From assembly GCF_027912495.1 (NCBI RefSeq), contig NZ_CP115463.1, positions 1,387,501 to 1,451,500 of the forward strand: a stretch of 64,000 nucleotides of DNA. The letters run 5' to 3'. The translations under genes were made by a program, and so were the position numbers. The DNA comes from Caulobacter sp. NIBR1757. GTDB lineage: Bacteria; Pseudomonadota; Alphaproteobacteria; Caulobacterales; Caulobacteraceae. Position 1 is the first letter of the stretch; the number at the start of each line of letters is the position of its first letter. The notes beneath the pieces are model-generated. The model made no database searches. It had not been told where the DNA came from and saw nothing but the letters and a program-made list of their open reading frames with translations. Of this stretch, positions 43,986-52,153 are shown one piece after another.

Positions 43986-44540
43986 GTGACTCGCCCTGTC
44001 CCACCCGCCGAACGCCGCAAGCCGAACCTGCCGCTCAACGGCAAGACCGGGGCGATCATGATCGGCGCCATCGCCCTGATCGTGCTGCAGCCGGGGGCCG
44101 AGCGGCTGTGGAACCGGCTGCAGGCGCCAGGGCTGGAAAGGCGCATGGGTGGTCCGGGTTTCCCCGTCACGATGGATCAGGCGGCGCTGCGGATCGAACA
44201 GTCGCGCGGCCCGGTGCTGGCCACGACGTGGAGCAGCGTCCGGCGGGAGGGGCAGGACTGCCGCAGCATTACGGCGGGCGCCTTCTGGCGGGTCTGCGGC
44301 GTCGGCGGACGGCCCAGGACCATCAGCGCCGATGTCATCGTCCGGACCCATGCCGAGGCCGCGCGCGAGATGACCGTGCTGGTTGATGCGGCGGCGCGCG
44401 GCGCCACGCCTGCCCAGCGTCAGGCGGCGCTGCGGCTGGTCACGGGCCGCAAATCAGGCTCGGTGCGGATCGGCGGCGTGCGGATCAGCGCCCTGCCGCT
44501 GCGGACCGGCGGCTGGTACCTCGACGCCCGTCCGGCCTGA
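43986..44540 (+). CDS. Small single-pass membrane protein, unknown
   Basis: The protein has about 184 residues when started at GTG 43986. A hydrophobic segment GAIMIGAIALIVLQPGA lies near residues 24-40, followed by a periplasmic part with two cysteines (REGQDCRSITAGAFWRVCGVGG). No family is recognised. The start is uncertain because the frame extends upstream across the divergent VOC gene; GTG 43986 keeps the two genes from overlapping. It lies between the VOC gene and the terminator of the M3 peptidase gene. Confidence 0.58.
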   Translation: MTRPVPPAERRKPNLPLNGKTGAIMIGAIALIVLQPGAERLWNRLQAPGLERRMGGPGFPVTMDQAALRIEQSRGPVLATTWSSVRREGQDCRSITAGAFWRVCGVGGRPRTISADVIVRTHAEAAREMTVLVDAAARGATPAQRQAALRLVTGRKSGSVRIGGVRISALPLRTGGWYLDARPA

Positions 44541-44554
44541 GCGACAAGAAGAAA

Positions 44555-44580
44555 GGGCCGCGACGTCTCCGCCGCGGCCC
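44555..44580 (-). terminator. Rho-independent terminator of the M3 peptidase gene
   Basis: An 8-bp stem GGGCCGCG/CGCGGCCC (44555-44562 with 44573-44580) is followed leftward by TTTCTTCTTG. It lies just beyond the stop codon at 44588, with stem and stop separated by only 7 bp. Confidence 0.82.
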
Positions 44581-44587
44581 CCATCTC

Positions 44588-46711
44588 TTACGCCTTGCCC
44601 GGCTCCGGGAAGCCCCGGCTGCGCATCAGGGCGCCGATCTCCGGGTCGCGGCCGCGGAAGTCGCGGTACTGCTCGGCCGGGTCCTTGCTGTTGCCGCGGC
44701 TCATGATGGTCGCATACAGCCGGTCGGCGGTCTTGCGGTCATAGGCGCCGCCGGCCTCGACGAAAGCTTCCCAGCAGTCGGCGGTCAGGGTGTCGGACCA
44801 CAGGTAGCTGTAGTAGCCGGCCGAGTAGCCGTCGCTGGAGAAGACGTGGCCGAACTGCGGGGTGCGGTGACGCATGACGATCTCCTCGGGCATGCCGAGC
44901 TTCGTCAGTTCTTCCCGCTCGAACTTGTCGGGATCGATGGTCACGTCGCCGGCCAGGTGCAGCTTCATGTCGATCAGGGCGCTGCCCAGGTACTCGACGG
45001 TGATGAAGCCCTGGTTGAACTTCGAGGCCGCCTCGATCTTGTCGACCAGCGCCTTGGGGATCGGCTTCTTGGTCTCGTAATGGATGATGTACTTGTCCAT
45101 CACCTCGGGCGTGGTCAGCCACTTTTCGTTCAGCTGGCTGGGGAACTCGACATAGTCGCGGGCCACGTTGGTGCCGGCCACGGTCGGGTAGACCACCTCC
45201 GAGCACAGGCCGTGAATGGCGTGGCCGAACTCATGGAACATGGTTTCGGCGTCGTCCCAGCTGATCAGCACCGGCTTGCCGGCCTCGGCCTTGATGTAGT
45301 TGCAGTTGTTGGAGACCAGGGTGGTGATCTTGCCCTTGAAGGTTTCCTGGGTGCGGTAGTCGGTCATCCAGGCGCCCGAGCGCTTGCCCTCGCGGGCGAA
45401 GGGATCGAAGTACCAGAGGCCGATGTGCTGGCCCTTGCGGGTGACTTCCCAGACCTTGACGTCGGGATGGAAGACCGGGATGCCGCTGACCGGCTTGAAC
45501 TTGAAGCCGTGCAGCTTGCCGGCCGCGAAGAACATCGCCTCGCGCAGGTTGTTGAGCTCAAGGTAGGGCTTCACCTCGTTCAGATCGAGGTCGTACTTGG
45601 CCTTGCGGACCTTCTCCGCATAGTAGCGGTAGTCCCAGGGGGCCAGCTTGAAGCCGCCGTTCTCGGCGTCGATGATGGCCTGCATGTCGGCGACATCGCG
45701 CTTCACGGCGGCCACGGCCGGGGTCCACACCGCCTCCATCAGCTCCATGGCCCGCTCGGGCGTCTTGGCCATGGCGTTGCCCAGCCGCCAGTGGGCGTGG
45801 GTGGGATAGCCCAACAGCTTGGCGCGTTCGACACGCAGCTTGAGGATTTTGGTGATGATGGCGTTGTTGTCGGTGGCGCCGCCGCCGTCGCCGCGGCCGA
45901 CGAAGGCCTTCCAGATCTTCTCACGGGCGGCGCGGTTGGGCGCGTAGGTGAGGAAGGGCTCGGCGCTGGAGCGGGTGTTGAGGATGATGGCCTTGCCGTC
46001 GAGACCCTTGCCCTTGGCGCTGGCGCGGGCGCCGCTGATCAGGCTGTCGGGCAGACCGGCCATGTCGGCGTCGGAAAGCTCGATGTAGGTGCTCTCGTCA
46101 GCCAGCAGGTTCTTGTTGAACTGGGTGTAGATGCCGGCCAGCTCTTCGTTGATGGCCGCGACGCGGGTCTTGGCGGCGGGGCTGAGCAGGGCGCCGGAAC
46201 GGACGAAGCCGTCGTAGTAGACCCAGGTGACGCGCTTCTGCTCGTCGGTCAGGCCGGCGGCGCCGCGGGTGTCGTAGACCGCCTTGACGCGGGCGAAGAG
46301 CTTTTCGTTCTGGTTGATCTGGTCGCTGAAGGCCGAGAGCTTCGGGTCCATCTCTTCCTCGACGGCCTGGAAGGCCGGGGTGCTCATGTTCGAGGACCAG
46401 ACGCCGTAGTAGCGGTAGAGGCGGCCGAGCGTGCGGCCGGCGTCTTCCAGCGCCGCGATGGTGTTGGCGAAGCTGGGCGGGGCCGGGTTGGCGGTGATGG
46501 CGTCGATCTGCGCCATGTTTTCGGCCATGGCGGCTTCGAGAGCCGGCTTGAAGTCGGCGACGTTGACCTTGTCGAAGGCAGGCAGGCCGCCGTAGGGGCC
46601 GGTCCAGGGGGCGAGCAGGGCGTTACCCTCCTTGGCGAAAGCGGGATTGACGGCGGCGGCCGCGACGGCGGCGGCCGAGGCGGCGAGGAAGGTTCTGCGT
46701 TGCACGGGCAT
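44588..46711 (-). CDS. dcp: Exported M3-family peptidyl-dipeptidase (Dcp-like)
   Basis: This 707-residue zinc peptidase removes dipeptides from peptide C-termini. It has a twin-arginine-like leader (VQRRTFLAASAAAVAAAAVNPAFA), so it works in the periplasm. The zinc site FHEFGHAIHGLCSEV lies near residue 495, with the third ligand Glu in the segment about 25 residues later (DYVEFPSQLNEKW). FGHVFSSDGYSAGYYSYLWSDTL near the C-terminus holds the substrate-binding Tyr and His of this family. Length is normal for Dcp. It is followed by a good terminator. Confidence 0.92.
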   Translation of the reverse strand: MPVQRRTFLAASAAAVAAAAVNPAFAKEGNALLAPWTGPYGGLPAFDKVNVADFKPALEAAMAENMAQIDAITANPAPPSFANTIAALEDAGRTLGRLYRYYGVWSSNMSTPAFQAVEEEMDPKLSAFSDQINQNEKLFARVKAVYDTRGAAGLTDEQKRVTWVYYDGFVRSGALLSPAAKTRVAAINEELAGIYTQFNKNLLADESTYIELSDADMAGLPDSLISGARASAKGKGLDGKAIILNTRSSAEPFLTYAPNRAAREKIWKAFVGRGDGGGATDNNAIITKILKLRVERAKLLGYPTHAHWRLGNAMAKTPERAMELMEAVWTPAVAAVKRDVADMQAIIDAENGGFKLAPWDYRYYAEKVRKAKYDLDLNEVKPYLELNNLREAMFFAAGKLHGFKFKPVSGIPVFHPDVKVWEVTRKGQHIGLWYFDPFAREGKRSGAWMTDYRTQETFKGKITTLVSNNCNYIKAEAGKPVLISWDDAETMFHEFGHAIHGLCSEVVYPTVAGTNVARDYVEFPSQLNEKWLTTPEVMDKYIIHYETKKPIPKALVDKIEAASKFNQGFITVEYLGSALIDMKLHLAGDVTIDPDKFEREELTKLGMPEEIVMRHRTPQFGHVFSSDGYSAGYYSYLWSDTLTADCWEAFVEAGGAYDRKTADRLYATIMSRGNSKDPAEQYRDFRGRDPEIGALMRSRGFPEPGKA

Positions 46712-46782
46712 GGAGCTCCAGAGTCTCGTTTGGGGGGACCCTAGGGCATGCGGCGGGCGGCGTCACATGACAGCGATGTAAC

Positions 46783-47679
46783 CTACCGCAGGATCATCAG
46801 ATCCATCACCGGCCGGGGCAGCGGCGGCGGGGCAGGGGCCTGGGCGCGGGGCGGCTGGGCGCTCCAGGCGGCGGCGGCGCTGAGCAGGGCGACGGCGGCG
46901 ACGAGGCCGAGGCCGACCAACTGACGGGTGCTGGTCGGGGCGGGGGCTTTCAGCAGCGCGATGCGGGCCTCCAGCGGATGCTGCGCCGAGGCGGGCCAGT
47001 AACAGCCGACCGGCAGGGCCTGTTCGGCCAGGGTCGTCTTCAGCATGGTCTGGGCGTAGCGGCGGCGCTCTTTCGGATAGCGGGCGACGACCACGGCGTC
47101 GCAGCTCAGTTCCTGGTCCAGGCGGATCTTGCCGGCGGCCAGATGGACCAGCGGGTTGAACCAGAACAGGCACTGGATGGCGGCCAGCACGGCGTTGGCG
47201 CGGGCGTCGTCACGGTCCATGTGCACCCGCTCATGGGCGCGGATCAGGCGCTGTTCTTCCGGCGTGAAGCGTTCGGCGAAGTCGCTGGGCAGGATCAGGC
47301 GCGGGTCGATGACCCCGACAATGGCCGGACCGGCCTGGCCGCGGGCGGCCTTGCGCATGAAGCGGCGCTGGCCGGCGGCCAGACGCAGGGCCAGGATCAC
47401 GGCGCCGGTCAGCCAGACGGCGATGGCCAGGCCCGACAGCCAAGGCTGGCCCTCGATCATGGCGGCCACTTCCGGCACGGCGGCCTCTTCCAGCGGGACG
47501 CTGCGCAGGGCGGGCAGCAGGCTGGCGCTGGCGGCCATCGGCACGATCAGCCAGGAGGCGTAGACCGACTGGGCGCCAAACAGGCGCAGGAGCGGCTTGC
47601 GCAGGGCCAGCACGACCAGCACCGCCGCCGCGACGGCGATGTTCAGCTTGGCGAGGGTGATCAGCAGGTCACTGATCAT
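46783..47679 (-). CDS. M56-family (BlaR1-like) membrane metallopeptidase, no sensor domain
   Basis: This 298-residue protein has hydrophobic segments at about residues 6-26, 37-58, 82-103 and 246-265, and the zinc motif HERVH at 149-153. That is the membrane protease half of BlaR1/MecR1. The C-terminal penicillin-binding sensor domain of about 260 residues found in true BlaR1 is missing; only a short Pro-rich tail follows the last membrane segment. Its start overlaps the BlaI-type gene by 11 bp. It presumably cleaves the partner repressor in response to an unknown signal. Confidence 0.88.
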   Translation of the reverse strand: MISDLLITLAKLNIAVAAAVLVVLALRKPLLRLFGAQSVYASWLIVPMAASASLLPALRSVPLEEAAVPEVAAMIEGQPWLSGLAIAVWLTGAVILALRLAAGQRRFMRKAARGQAGPAIVGVIDPRLILPSDFAERFTPEEQRLIRAHERVHMDRDDARANAVLAAIQCLFWFNPLVHLAAGKIRLDQELSCDAVVVARYPKERRRYAQTMLKTTLAEQALPVGCYWPASAQHPLEARIALLKAPAPTSTRQLVGLGLVAAVALLSAAAAWSAQPPRAQAPAPPPLPRPVMDLMILR

Positions 47680-48052
47680 CGCTCATCTCATCGATCAGCG
47701 ATTTCAGCCGGGCCACCTCCTGGGGGCTCAGCTTGCGATGCTCCGCGAAATGCGAAATCAGCGGGGCCAGCTCGCCATCGAACAGGCGGTCCAGCAGGCC
47801 CTGGCTCTCGGAGGTGACATAGTCCTCGCGCTGCACCAGCGGCCGGTACTGGTGACGGCCGCCGGCCCGCTCCGACTGGATGACGGACTTCTTGAGCAGG
47901 CGATTGATCAGCGTCTTGACCGTGGCGTCGCCCCAGTCCTGGACCTGCTTGACCTCGGCGACGAGCTCGTCGGCGGTGCAGGGGCCCTTTCGCCAAAGGG
48001 CTTCCATGACCTGACTTTCGGCGCTGGTGATCTGGACGGGTTCTCTGGCCAT
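47669..48052 (-). CDS. BlaI/MecI/CopY-family repressor
   Basis: This 127-residue protein has the winged-helix segment ITSAESQVMEALWRKGPCTADELVAEVKQVQDWGDATVKTLINRLLKKSVIQSERAGGRHQYRPLV and a helical dimerisation tail. In BlaI-type systems the repressor is cut by the partner M56 protease, which is encoded downstream here with an overlap. A small dyad TAC-GCCC-GTA near 48064-48073 just upstream could be part of its operator. No beta-lactamase is adjacent, so the regulon is elsewhere or the pair controls itself. Confidence 0.92.
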   Translation of the reverse strand: MAREPVQITSAESQVMEALWRKGPCTADELVAEVKQVQDWGDATVKTLINRLLKKSVIQSERAGGRHQYRPLVQREDYVTSESQGLLDRLFDGELAPLISHFAEHRKLSPQEVARLKSLIDEMSDDQ

Positions 48053-48173
48053 GGGATGAGACTACGCCCGTAATGCCCGGCGTCAACAGGAATTTATGGC
48101 CGTCATTCGGCCCTATTTCGCCCAATACCGCCATGGCTTCCCAAGCCGCGCGCGCGGGTCTAGACCGCAAGGC

Positions 48174-49025
48174 ATGGCCATAGGCGTTTTCGACTCCGGC
48201 GTCGGAGGATTGACCGTGCACCGCACCCTGGTGGAGCGGCTGCCGCACGCGAACTTCATCTACCTGGCGGACCAGGCCAACGCCCCCTATGGCGGGCGGC
48301 CCGGCGAGGAGGTGGTCGACCTGACCCGCGCCGGCTGTATCCGGCTGTTCGAGGCCGGGGCGTCGCTGGTCGTGCTGGCCTGCAACACCGCCAGCGCCAT
48401 CGCGCTTCGCCGCCTGCAGCAGACCTGGCTGCCGGGCTATCGCAAGGAAACCGGCCGGGCGCTCAACGTGCTGGGCATCATCGTCCCGACCATCGAGGCG
48501 GCCACCGGCCTGCCCTGGGAGCATGAGGCCGAGCGGCGCGGCGACAAGATCGAGAAGCTCGACATTCTCGGCGTCTTCTCGACGCCGGGCACGGCCAGCA
48601 GCCGCGTCTTCGAGATCGAGATCGACAAGCGCAAGCAGGACCTGGCGGTGTTCTCCGAACCCTGCCCGAACCTGGCCCGGATGATCGAGGAGGGCGCCGG
48701 CCCGGTGGACCTGGCCAGGGAGGTCGAGACCCACGTCGAGAACCTCAAGCGCCGCGTCGGCCGCTATCCGGACCGCGCCATCCTCGGCTGCACCCACTAC
48801 GAAATGGTCGCCGACCTGTTCCGCGCCGCCCTGCCGCCGGGCACGCCGTTGATCCATCAGCCGGGGGCGACCGCCGATGCGCTGGCGCTGTATCTGGAAC
48901 GGCATCCGGAGCTGGACCCGGGCAGCTCGGGCCTGCGCCGCTTCCTGACGACCGGAACGCCCGGTCGCCAGAATGGGCTGGTGCAGGGGTTCTGGGGCGC
49001 GCCGCTGGATTTCGAAGCCGCTTGA
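48174..49025 (+). CDS. murI: Glutamate racemase
   Basis: This 283-residue cofactor-independent enzyme makes D-glutamate for peptidoglycan. MAIGVFDSGVGGLTVHRTLVERLP and YLADQANAPYGGRPGEEV open the protein. The catalytic cysteines are in VVLACNTASA near residue 77 and ILGCTHYEMV near residue 205. ATG at 48174 is the standard N-terminus; the longer frame upstream adds 26 unrelated residues. It is divergent from blaI. Length is slightly above average because of a middle insertion containing KRKQDLAVFSEP. Confidence 0.95.
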   Translation: MAIGVFDSGVGGLTVHRTLVERLPHANFIYLADQANAPYGGRPGEEVVDLTRAGCIRLFEAGASLVVLACNTASAIALRRLQQTWLPGYRKETGRALNVLGIIVPTIEAATGLPWEHEAERRGDKIEKLDILGVFSTPGTASSRVFEIEIDKRKQDLAVFSEPCPNLARMIEEGAGPVDLAREVETHVENLKRRVGRYPDRAILGCTHYEMVADLFRAALPPGTPLIHQPGATADALALYLERHPELDPGSSGLRRFLTTGTPGRQNGLVQGFWGAPLDFEAA

Positions 49026-49074
49026 TTGATCGTTCAAGAGGGCGTTAGCTGATCGCCGTTCGATGGAGGGGATC

Positions 49075-49599
49075 ATGCGCGTTCTGTTGGCGGCCGCCAT
49101 GGCCGTCGCCCTGGCCGGCCAGGCCGGCGCCGCATCGGCGGCCGTGAAGTCCGCCGCAGAAGGCCGGCTTGAGCTCGAGAGTTCGGTCGTCATCGATGCC
49201 GCGCCTGACAAGGTCTACGCGGCGATCGGCCAGATCGGGTCCTGGTGGGACCCGGCCCACAGCTATGGCGGCCAGATGACCCTGGAGCTGAGACCGGGCG
49301 GCTGCTTCTGCGAGAGCCTGCCCGGCGGCGGGGTGAAGCATGGCGAGGTGGTGATGGCCATGCCGGGCAAGCTCGTCCGCCTGTCGGCGCCGCTGGGCCC
49401 GATGCAGGACTGGGGCGTGGCGGCGGCGATGACCTTCGAGCTGAAGCCGGCCGAGGGCGGCAAGACGACGGTGGTGCTGCGCTACAACGCGAGTGGGTTC
49501 AGCGCGGGGCAGTTGCAGGCGGCGCCGGGGATCGATGGCGTGGTCGTTGGGCAGCTGACGCGGCTGAAGAGCTTCGCGGAGACGGGGAAACCGACCTAG
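49075..49599 (+). CDS. Exported SRPBCC (START-like) domain protein
   Basis: This 174-residue protein has a signal peptide (MRVLLAAAMAVALAGQAGAASA) followed by an AHSA1/polyketide-cyclase-like helix-grip fold: ELESSVVIDAAPDKVYAAIGQIGSWWDPAHSYGGQMTLELRPGGCFCESLPGGG. The pattern matches small-molecule-binding START-like proteins. Being exported is less common for the family. GGAGGGG before 49075 supports that start rather than the ATG at 49063, which lies ahead of it. Ligand unknown. Confidence 0.8.
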   Translation: MRVLLAAAMAVALAGQAGAASAAVKSAAEGRLELESSVVIDAAPDKVYAAIGQIGSWWDPAHSYGGQMTLELRPGGCFCESLPGGGVKHGEVVMAMPGKLVRLSAPLGPMQDWGVAAAMTFELKPAEGGKTTVVLRYNASGFSAGQLQAAPGIDGVVVGQLTRLKSFAETGKPT

Positions 49600-49616
49600 C
49601 AAGTGAGTGACTGTTC

Positions 49617-49817
49617 GCTCTCCGCCCTTGGGGCGGAGGACAGGTTTGGAGCGTGAGCGACAAACCAGGAGGCGGGACGTCCACCGGCGATCGTGCGCTG
49701 TGTCCGCGGACGCCGGCGCGTAAGGGAACGCGCTAATCACCTACGGCCGGTGGGCCCGCCTCCTGCTTTCTCGCTTGAAGGCTCGAAAGCGGTCCTCCGC
49801 CCAAAGGGCGGAGAGCT
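49617..49817. repeat. MITE-like palindromic element, family D, copy 1
   Basis: This 201-bp element is bounded by GCTCTCCGCCC and GGGCGGAGAGC. Inside each end is a hairpin of Cs and Gs, then GGAGCGTGAGCGACAAACCA-type sequence on the left and TTTCTCGCTTGAAGGCTCGA-type on the right, with CCGGTGGGCCCGCCTCCTG near the right side. Copy 2 at 53559-53728 shares these blocks. No gene is seen inside. Confidence 0.82.
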
Positions 49818-49844
49818 ACGACCACTCCGGCCTCTGCTGTTGGC

Positions 49845-50378
49845 TTATGCCGCCGCCGCTTCGCCGGCGATCACGCGGCTGACCGCATTGACGACCGACG
49901 CGATGCGCAGGGCCGCCTGCACCGAGGTGTTCGGCACGCCGTGCTTCTTCAGTTCGGCCTCGTGGGCGTCCAGGCACATGCCGCAGCCGTTGATGGCCGA
50001 AACCGCCGTCGACCACAGCTCGAAATCGACCTTCTCGACGCCCGGATTGGCCAGCACGTTCATCCGCAGCTTGGCCGGCAGGGTCCCGTACTCCTTGTTC
50101 TTCATCAGGTGCAGGGAGCGGTAGTAGACGTTGTTCATGCCCATGATGGCCGCCGCGGCCTTGGCGGCGGTCAGGGCCTCTTCGCTCAGGCCGGCGGCCC
50201 GGGCGGCCGCTTCCAGGCCCTTGACGACGACCGGCTGGCCGACCGCGTGGGCCGAGGCGACGAAGGCGCCCCATTTCTGCTGATCGGTCAGCAGGGTCTC
50301 GGCCGACAGCGACGAGAGGTTGAGGCTCAGGTCCTTGGCATAGGCAGGCAGCGCGTCGCGCACGGTGTCGATCGACAT
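49845..50378 (-). CDS. ahpD: Alkyl hydroperoxidase AhpD (carboxymuconolactone decarboxylase fold)
   Basis: This 177-residue protein has the CxxC redox site in INGCGMCLDAHEAELKKHG near residue 130, with the adjacent Glu and His of the proton relay. In mycobacteria AhpD reduces AhpC using lipoamide. MSIDTVRDALPAYAKDLSLNLSSL and NNVYYRSLHLM are typical of the family. It lies downstream of ahpC in the same direction, separated by a hairpin-rich 134-bp spacer. Confidence 0.95.
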   Translation of the reverse strand: MSIDTVRDALPAYAKDLSLNLSSLSAETLLTDQQKWGAFVASAHAVGQPVVVKGLEAAARAAGLSEEALTAAKAAAAIMGMNNVYYRSLHLMKNKEYGTLPAKLRMNVLANPGVEKVDFELWSTAVSAINGCGMCLDAHEAELKKHGVPNTSVQAALRIASVVNAVSRVIAGEAAAA

Positions 50379-50463
50379 CGGTCAGGTCCGTTCAAACTGG
50401 AGAGAAAGGGGCCGGGGTCTCCCCCGCCTTTCGGGGGGAGGGACGGGCGGAGGAGCCCCGGCG

Positions 50464-50498
50464 CCAGCGGCTTCCGATTGGGACGTGGAAGCCGCTGG
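50464..50498 (-). other. Long perfect hairpin between ahpC and ahpD
   Basis: CCAGCGGCTTCC (50464-50475) pairs perfectly with GGAAGCCGCTGG (50487-50498) around 11 bases. No T-run follows leftward, so it is more likely a transcript-stabilising or partially terminating structure than a full terminator. Confidence 0.5.
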
Positions 50499-50512
50499 AT
50501 CTTGGGCCTAGC

Positions 50513-51076
50513 TTACTCGGCGGCCAGGTTCAGGACGTCGCCGCCGACCGCGCGGTTGCACGGGCACAGCTCGTCGGTCTGCAGGGCGTCGAGGACCCGC
50601 AGGGTGTCGGCCGGCGCGCGGCCGACGTTCAGGTTGGTGACGTAGACGTGCTGCACGACGTTGTGCGGATCGACCACGAAGGTGGCGCGCTGGGCGACGC
50701 CCTCTTCCTCGTCGAGAACGCCCAGTTCACGGGCGAACTTGCCGCCGTTGTCGGCGAAGTTCCACATCGGCAGGCTGTTGAGGTCCGGGTGCTCCCGGCG
50801 CCAGCCCAGCTTGCTGTGCTCGTTGTCGGTCGAACCGCCGAGGACGACGGTGTCACGATCTTCGAATTCCTTGTTGAGACGCGCGAACTCGGCGATCTCG
50901 GTCGGGCAGACGAAGGTGAAATCCTTCGGGTAGAAGAAGATGACCTTCCACTTGCCCGGGAAGCTGTCCTGGCTGACGGTTTCGAACGCGCTCTCGCCGT
51001 TCTCTTCGTGACGGTTGAACTTCGGCTTCACGCCGACGACTTTGAAGTCAGGCAGTTTCTGGCCAACACCCAGCAT
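50513..51076 (-). CDS. ahpC: Peroxiredoxin AhpC
   Basis: This 187-residue 2-Cys peroxiredoxin reduces hydrogen and organic peroxides. The peroxidatic Cys is in FYPKDFTFVCPTEIAEF near residue 56 and the resolving Cys in TDELCPCNRAVGG near 173. STDNEHSKLGWRREHPDL and the absence of a long C-terminal YF motif fit the AhpC partnered by AhpD. ATG at 51076 is standard. It is divergent from oxyR across a region with an OxyR-like dyad. Confidence 0.96.
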   Translation of the reverse strand: MLGVGQKLPDFKVVGVKPKFNRHEENGESAFETVSQDSFPGKWKVIFFYPKDFTFVCPTEIAEFARLNKEFEDRDTVVLGGSTDNEHSKLGWRREHPDLNSLPMWNFADNGGKFARELGVLDEEEGVAQRATFVVDPHNVVQHVYVTNLNVGRAPADTLRVLDALQTDELCPCNRAVGGDVLNLAAE

Positions 51077-51203
51077 TGCGTATTCCTCGCGCTTGGAAAA
51101 ATTGATCGAGTCGATGAGGCCGCCGGGCAGGGGAGTGCGTCGGCGACAGGGGTGAAATAGGGGCCGACTCAGCCATTGGCCAATCAATAGTTTTTGCCGA
51201 CAG

Positions 51204-51220
51204 CATAGAGTTACTCTATG
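51204..51220. promoter_or_regulatory. OxyR-like dyad between ahpC and oxyR
   Basis: CATAGAG-TTA-CTCTATG fits the OxyR half-site ATAG-N7-CTAT. A further palindrome ATTGGCCAAT lies at 51175-51184 and an AATAG block at 51186-51190, which could supply the second OxyR contact. The dyad is 9 bp before the oxyR start, allowing autoregulation as well as ahpC activation. Confidence 0.72.
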
Positions 51221-51228
51221 GTAGCAAA

Positions 51229-52125
51229 ATGCTCCCCACATTCCGCCAACTGCAGTACCTCAAGCTCCTCGCCGAACACGGCAGCTTCAGCCGCGCCGCC
51301 GAGGCCGCCCACGTCACCCAGCCCACCCTGTCGGCCGGCATCGCCGAGCTGGAGCGGATCATCGGCGCCCCCGTCGTCGACCGCGCCCGCAGCGGGGTGA
51401 TCCTGACCGCCGCCGGCGAGGAGGCGGCGCGGCGGGCCCGCGAGTTGCTGGCCGGCGCCGAGGACCTGGTTCAGGCGTCACAGAGCGCCGGCCTGCCGCT
51501 GGCCGGGCGCTTCCGGCTCGGCGTCATCCCGACCATCGCCCCCTTCCTGTTGCCGAAGGCGCTGCCGGTCATGCGCGCCCGCTTCCCCAAGCTGCGTCTG
51601 TTCCTGCGCGAGGACCTGACCAGCCGCCTGATCACCGCCCTGAAATCCGGCGCCCTCGACGCCGCCCTGATCGCGCTGCCCTACGACATGGCCGGCCTCG
51701 ACTGGGCTCACGTCGTCGACGACGAGCTGCTGGCCGCCGTGCCGAGCGGCCACGCCATGGCCAGCCAGGCCAGCATCAGCCCCGCCTCCCTCGACGGCGA
51801 CGAACTGATCCTGCTGGAAGACGGCCACTGCCTGCGCGACCACGTCCTGGCCGCCTGTGGCCTTGGTCCCCCCGCCCGCCACGGCGAGGACGAGGCCTTC
51901 GCCGCCACCTCCCTGCCCACACTCGTGCAGATGGTCGGCTCCGGCCTTGGCGTCTCCTTCGTGCCGGCCATGGCTGTCGAGGCCGGCTTGACGGGCCAGG
52001 CCCCGGTCACCGTCCGCCCGCTGCAGGCCGAGCATCCCAGCCGCGAGATCGTCGTCGCCTGGCGGGCCGGCTCCAGCCGGGCCCGCGACGGGCGCCTGCT
52101 GGCGGAGACGCTGCGCGCCGCCTAA
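51229..52125 (+). CDS. oxyR: Hydrogen peroxide-inducible regulator OxyR (LysR family)
   Basis: This 298-residue LysR protein has the helix-turn-helix FRQLQYLKLLAEHGSFSRAAEAAHVTQPTLSAGIAELERIIG. In the sensor domain LLEDGHCLRDHVLAACG near residue 200 carries the two cysteines that form a disulfide on oxidation, the OxyR hallmark. It is divergent from ahpC-ahpD, its usual targets. The start lies immediately downstream of the OxyR-like dyad. Confidence 0.95.
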   Translation: MLPTFRQLQYLKLLAEHGSFSRAAEAAHVTQPTLSAGIAELERIIGAPVVDRARSGVILTAAGEEAARRARELLAGAEDLVQASQSAGLPLAGRFRLGVIPTIAPFLLPKALPVMRARFPKLRLFLREDLTSRLITALKSGALDAALIALPYDMAGLDWAHVVDDELLAAVPSGHAMASQASISPASLDGDELILLEDGHCLRDHVLAACGLGPPARHGEDEAFAATSLPTLVQMVGSGLGVSFVPAMAVEAGLTGQAPVTVRPLQAEHPSREIVVAWRAGSSRARDGRLLAETLRAA

Positions 52126-52153
52126 GGTCGGAGTCGTATCGAGGGAAGATTCC

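Noticed and set aside
44588..49025. Antibiotic-resistance island around BlaI/M56
   Set aside because: No beta-lactamase or penicillin-binding protein is adjacent, the neighbours are housekeeping genes, and composition is normal.
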